Of a stretch of DNA of 64,000 bases, positions 63,987-64,000 are shown in pieces. The notes below the pieces were generated by a model, which saw only the letters and a program-made list of their open reading frames with translations, searched no databases and had not been told where the DNA came from. The stretch covers positions 193,120-257,119 of the forward strand of contig CAMAQR010000001.1 in NCBI GenBank assembly GCA_945860375.1, in the 5' to 3' direction. The translations under genes were made by a program, and so were the position numbers. Every line of letters begins with the position of its first letter. Position 1 is the stretch's first letter. This DNA is from Pseudorhodobacter antarcticus. GTDB taxonomy: Bacteria; Pseudomonadota; Alphaproteobacteria; Rhodobacterales; Rhodobacteraceae.

Positions 63987-64000
63987 ATGGCCACCATCAC
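63987..64000 (+). CDS. start of a gene cut by the window edge
   Basis: ATG followed by GCC ACC ATC AC, giving M-A-T-I-T, with a weak AGGT upstream. This N terminus is common among phage-type integrases but also elsewhere; only five codons are visible. The upstream DNA is AT-rich with repeated TTGCACAG, which would suit a recombination site. Low confidence. Confidence 0.25.

Noticed and set aside
63740..64000. Possible tRNA gene at the putative integration edge
   Set aside because: No cloverleaf or TTCGA-type T-loop could be found on either strand.

Overview
The window is chromosomal DNA from an alphaproteobacterium, most likely a member of the Rhodobacterales (Rhodobacteraceae). This is inferred from the GC-rich coding sequence with strong third-position GC, a SAM-II riboswitch in front of metZ, the divergent xseA/purD pair, and a long perfect palindrome of a kind I associate with intergenic regions of that family. 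Genus is not assigned. No rRNA, tRNA or CRISPR array was seen.

Region by region. 0-16.8 kb is core metabolism: a DUF4139 protein, a class III aminotransferase, aspartate-semialdehyde dehydrogenase (asd), two MFS transporters, a GH13 alpha-glucosidase, and a coupled dgoK-dgoA-lactonase operon for the later steps of De Ley-Doudoroff galactose breakdown. It continues with tRNA hydroxylase trhO beside an epimerase, NAD salvage (pncA-pncB), and ribosome rescue (arfB with a phosphotransferase). 16.8-17.8 kb carries an 18-codon open reading frame with a very strong ribosome binding site ending in a terminator just before arfB, and a queuosine-precursor transporter behind a preQ1-I-like pseudoknot. 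17.8-34.2 kb holds mepA, a UMF1-type transporter, a thioesterase, yggT-recQ-yaaA, a hybrid histidine kinase, and an alpha-2-macroglobulin/pbpC pair.

34.2-50.8 kb looks like an acquired island. Its left edge is a truncated thiolase 3' end and the tail of an IS3-type transposase. The cargo is a complete type I secretion cassette on the minus strand (giant 3233-residue substrate, outer-membrane lipoprotein, ABC transporter with a degenerate C39 domain, membrane-fusion protein). Upstream of the substrate is a small one-helix membrane protein and about 0.8 kb of relatively AT-rich DNA. The substrate combines an internal lipobox-like segment, near-identical tandem repeats, several related calcium-loop/beta modules, a lone RTX patch and a type I C-terminal signal.

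50.8-64 kb returns to core genes: folE2, metZ under a SAM-II riboswitch with an overlapping terminator/antiterminator, an alpha/beta hydrolase, a frameshifted membrane protein, the ftsY-hypothetical-eamA-yciB operon, an AlkB-like hydroxylase, xseA and purD. The right edge has a 19-bp-arm palindrome and the first codons of another gene.

The items most worth following are the giant secreted protein and its N-terminal sorting segment, the small leader ORF plus terminator in front of arfB, and the two riboswitches.
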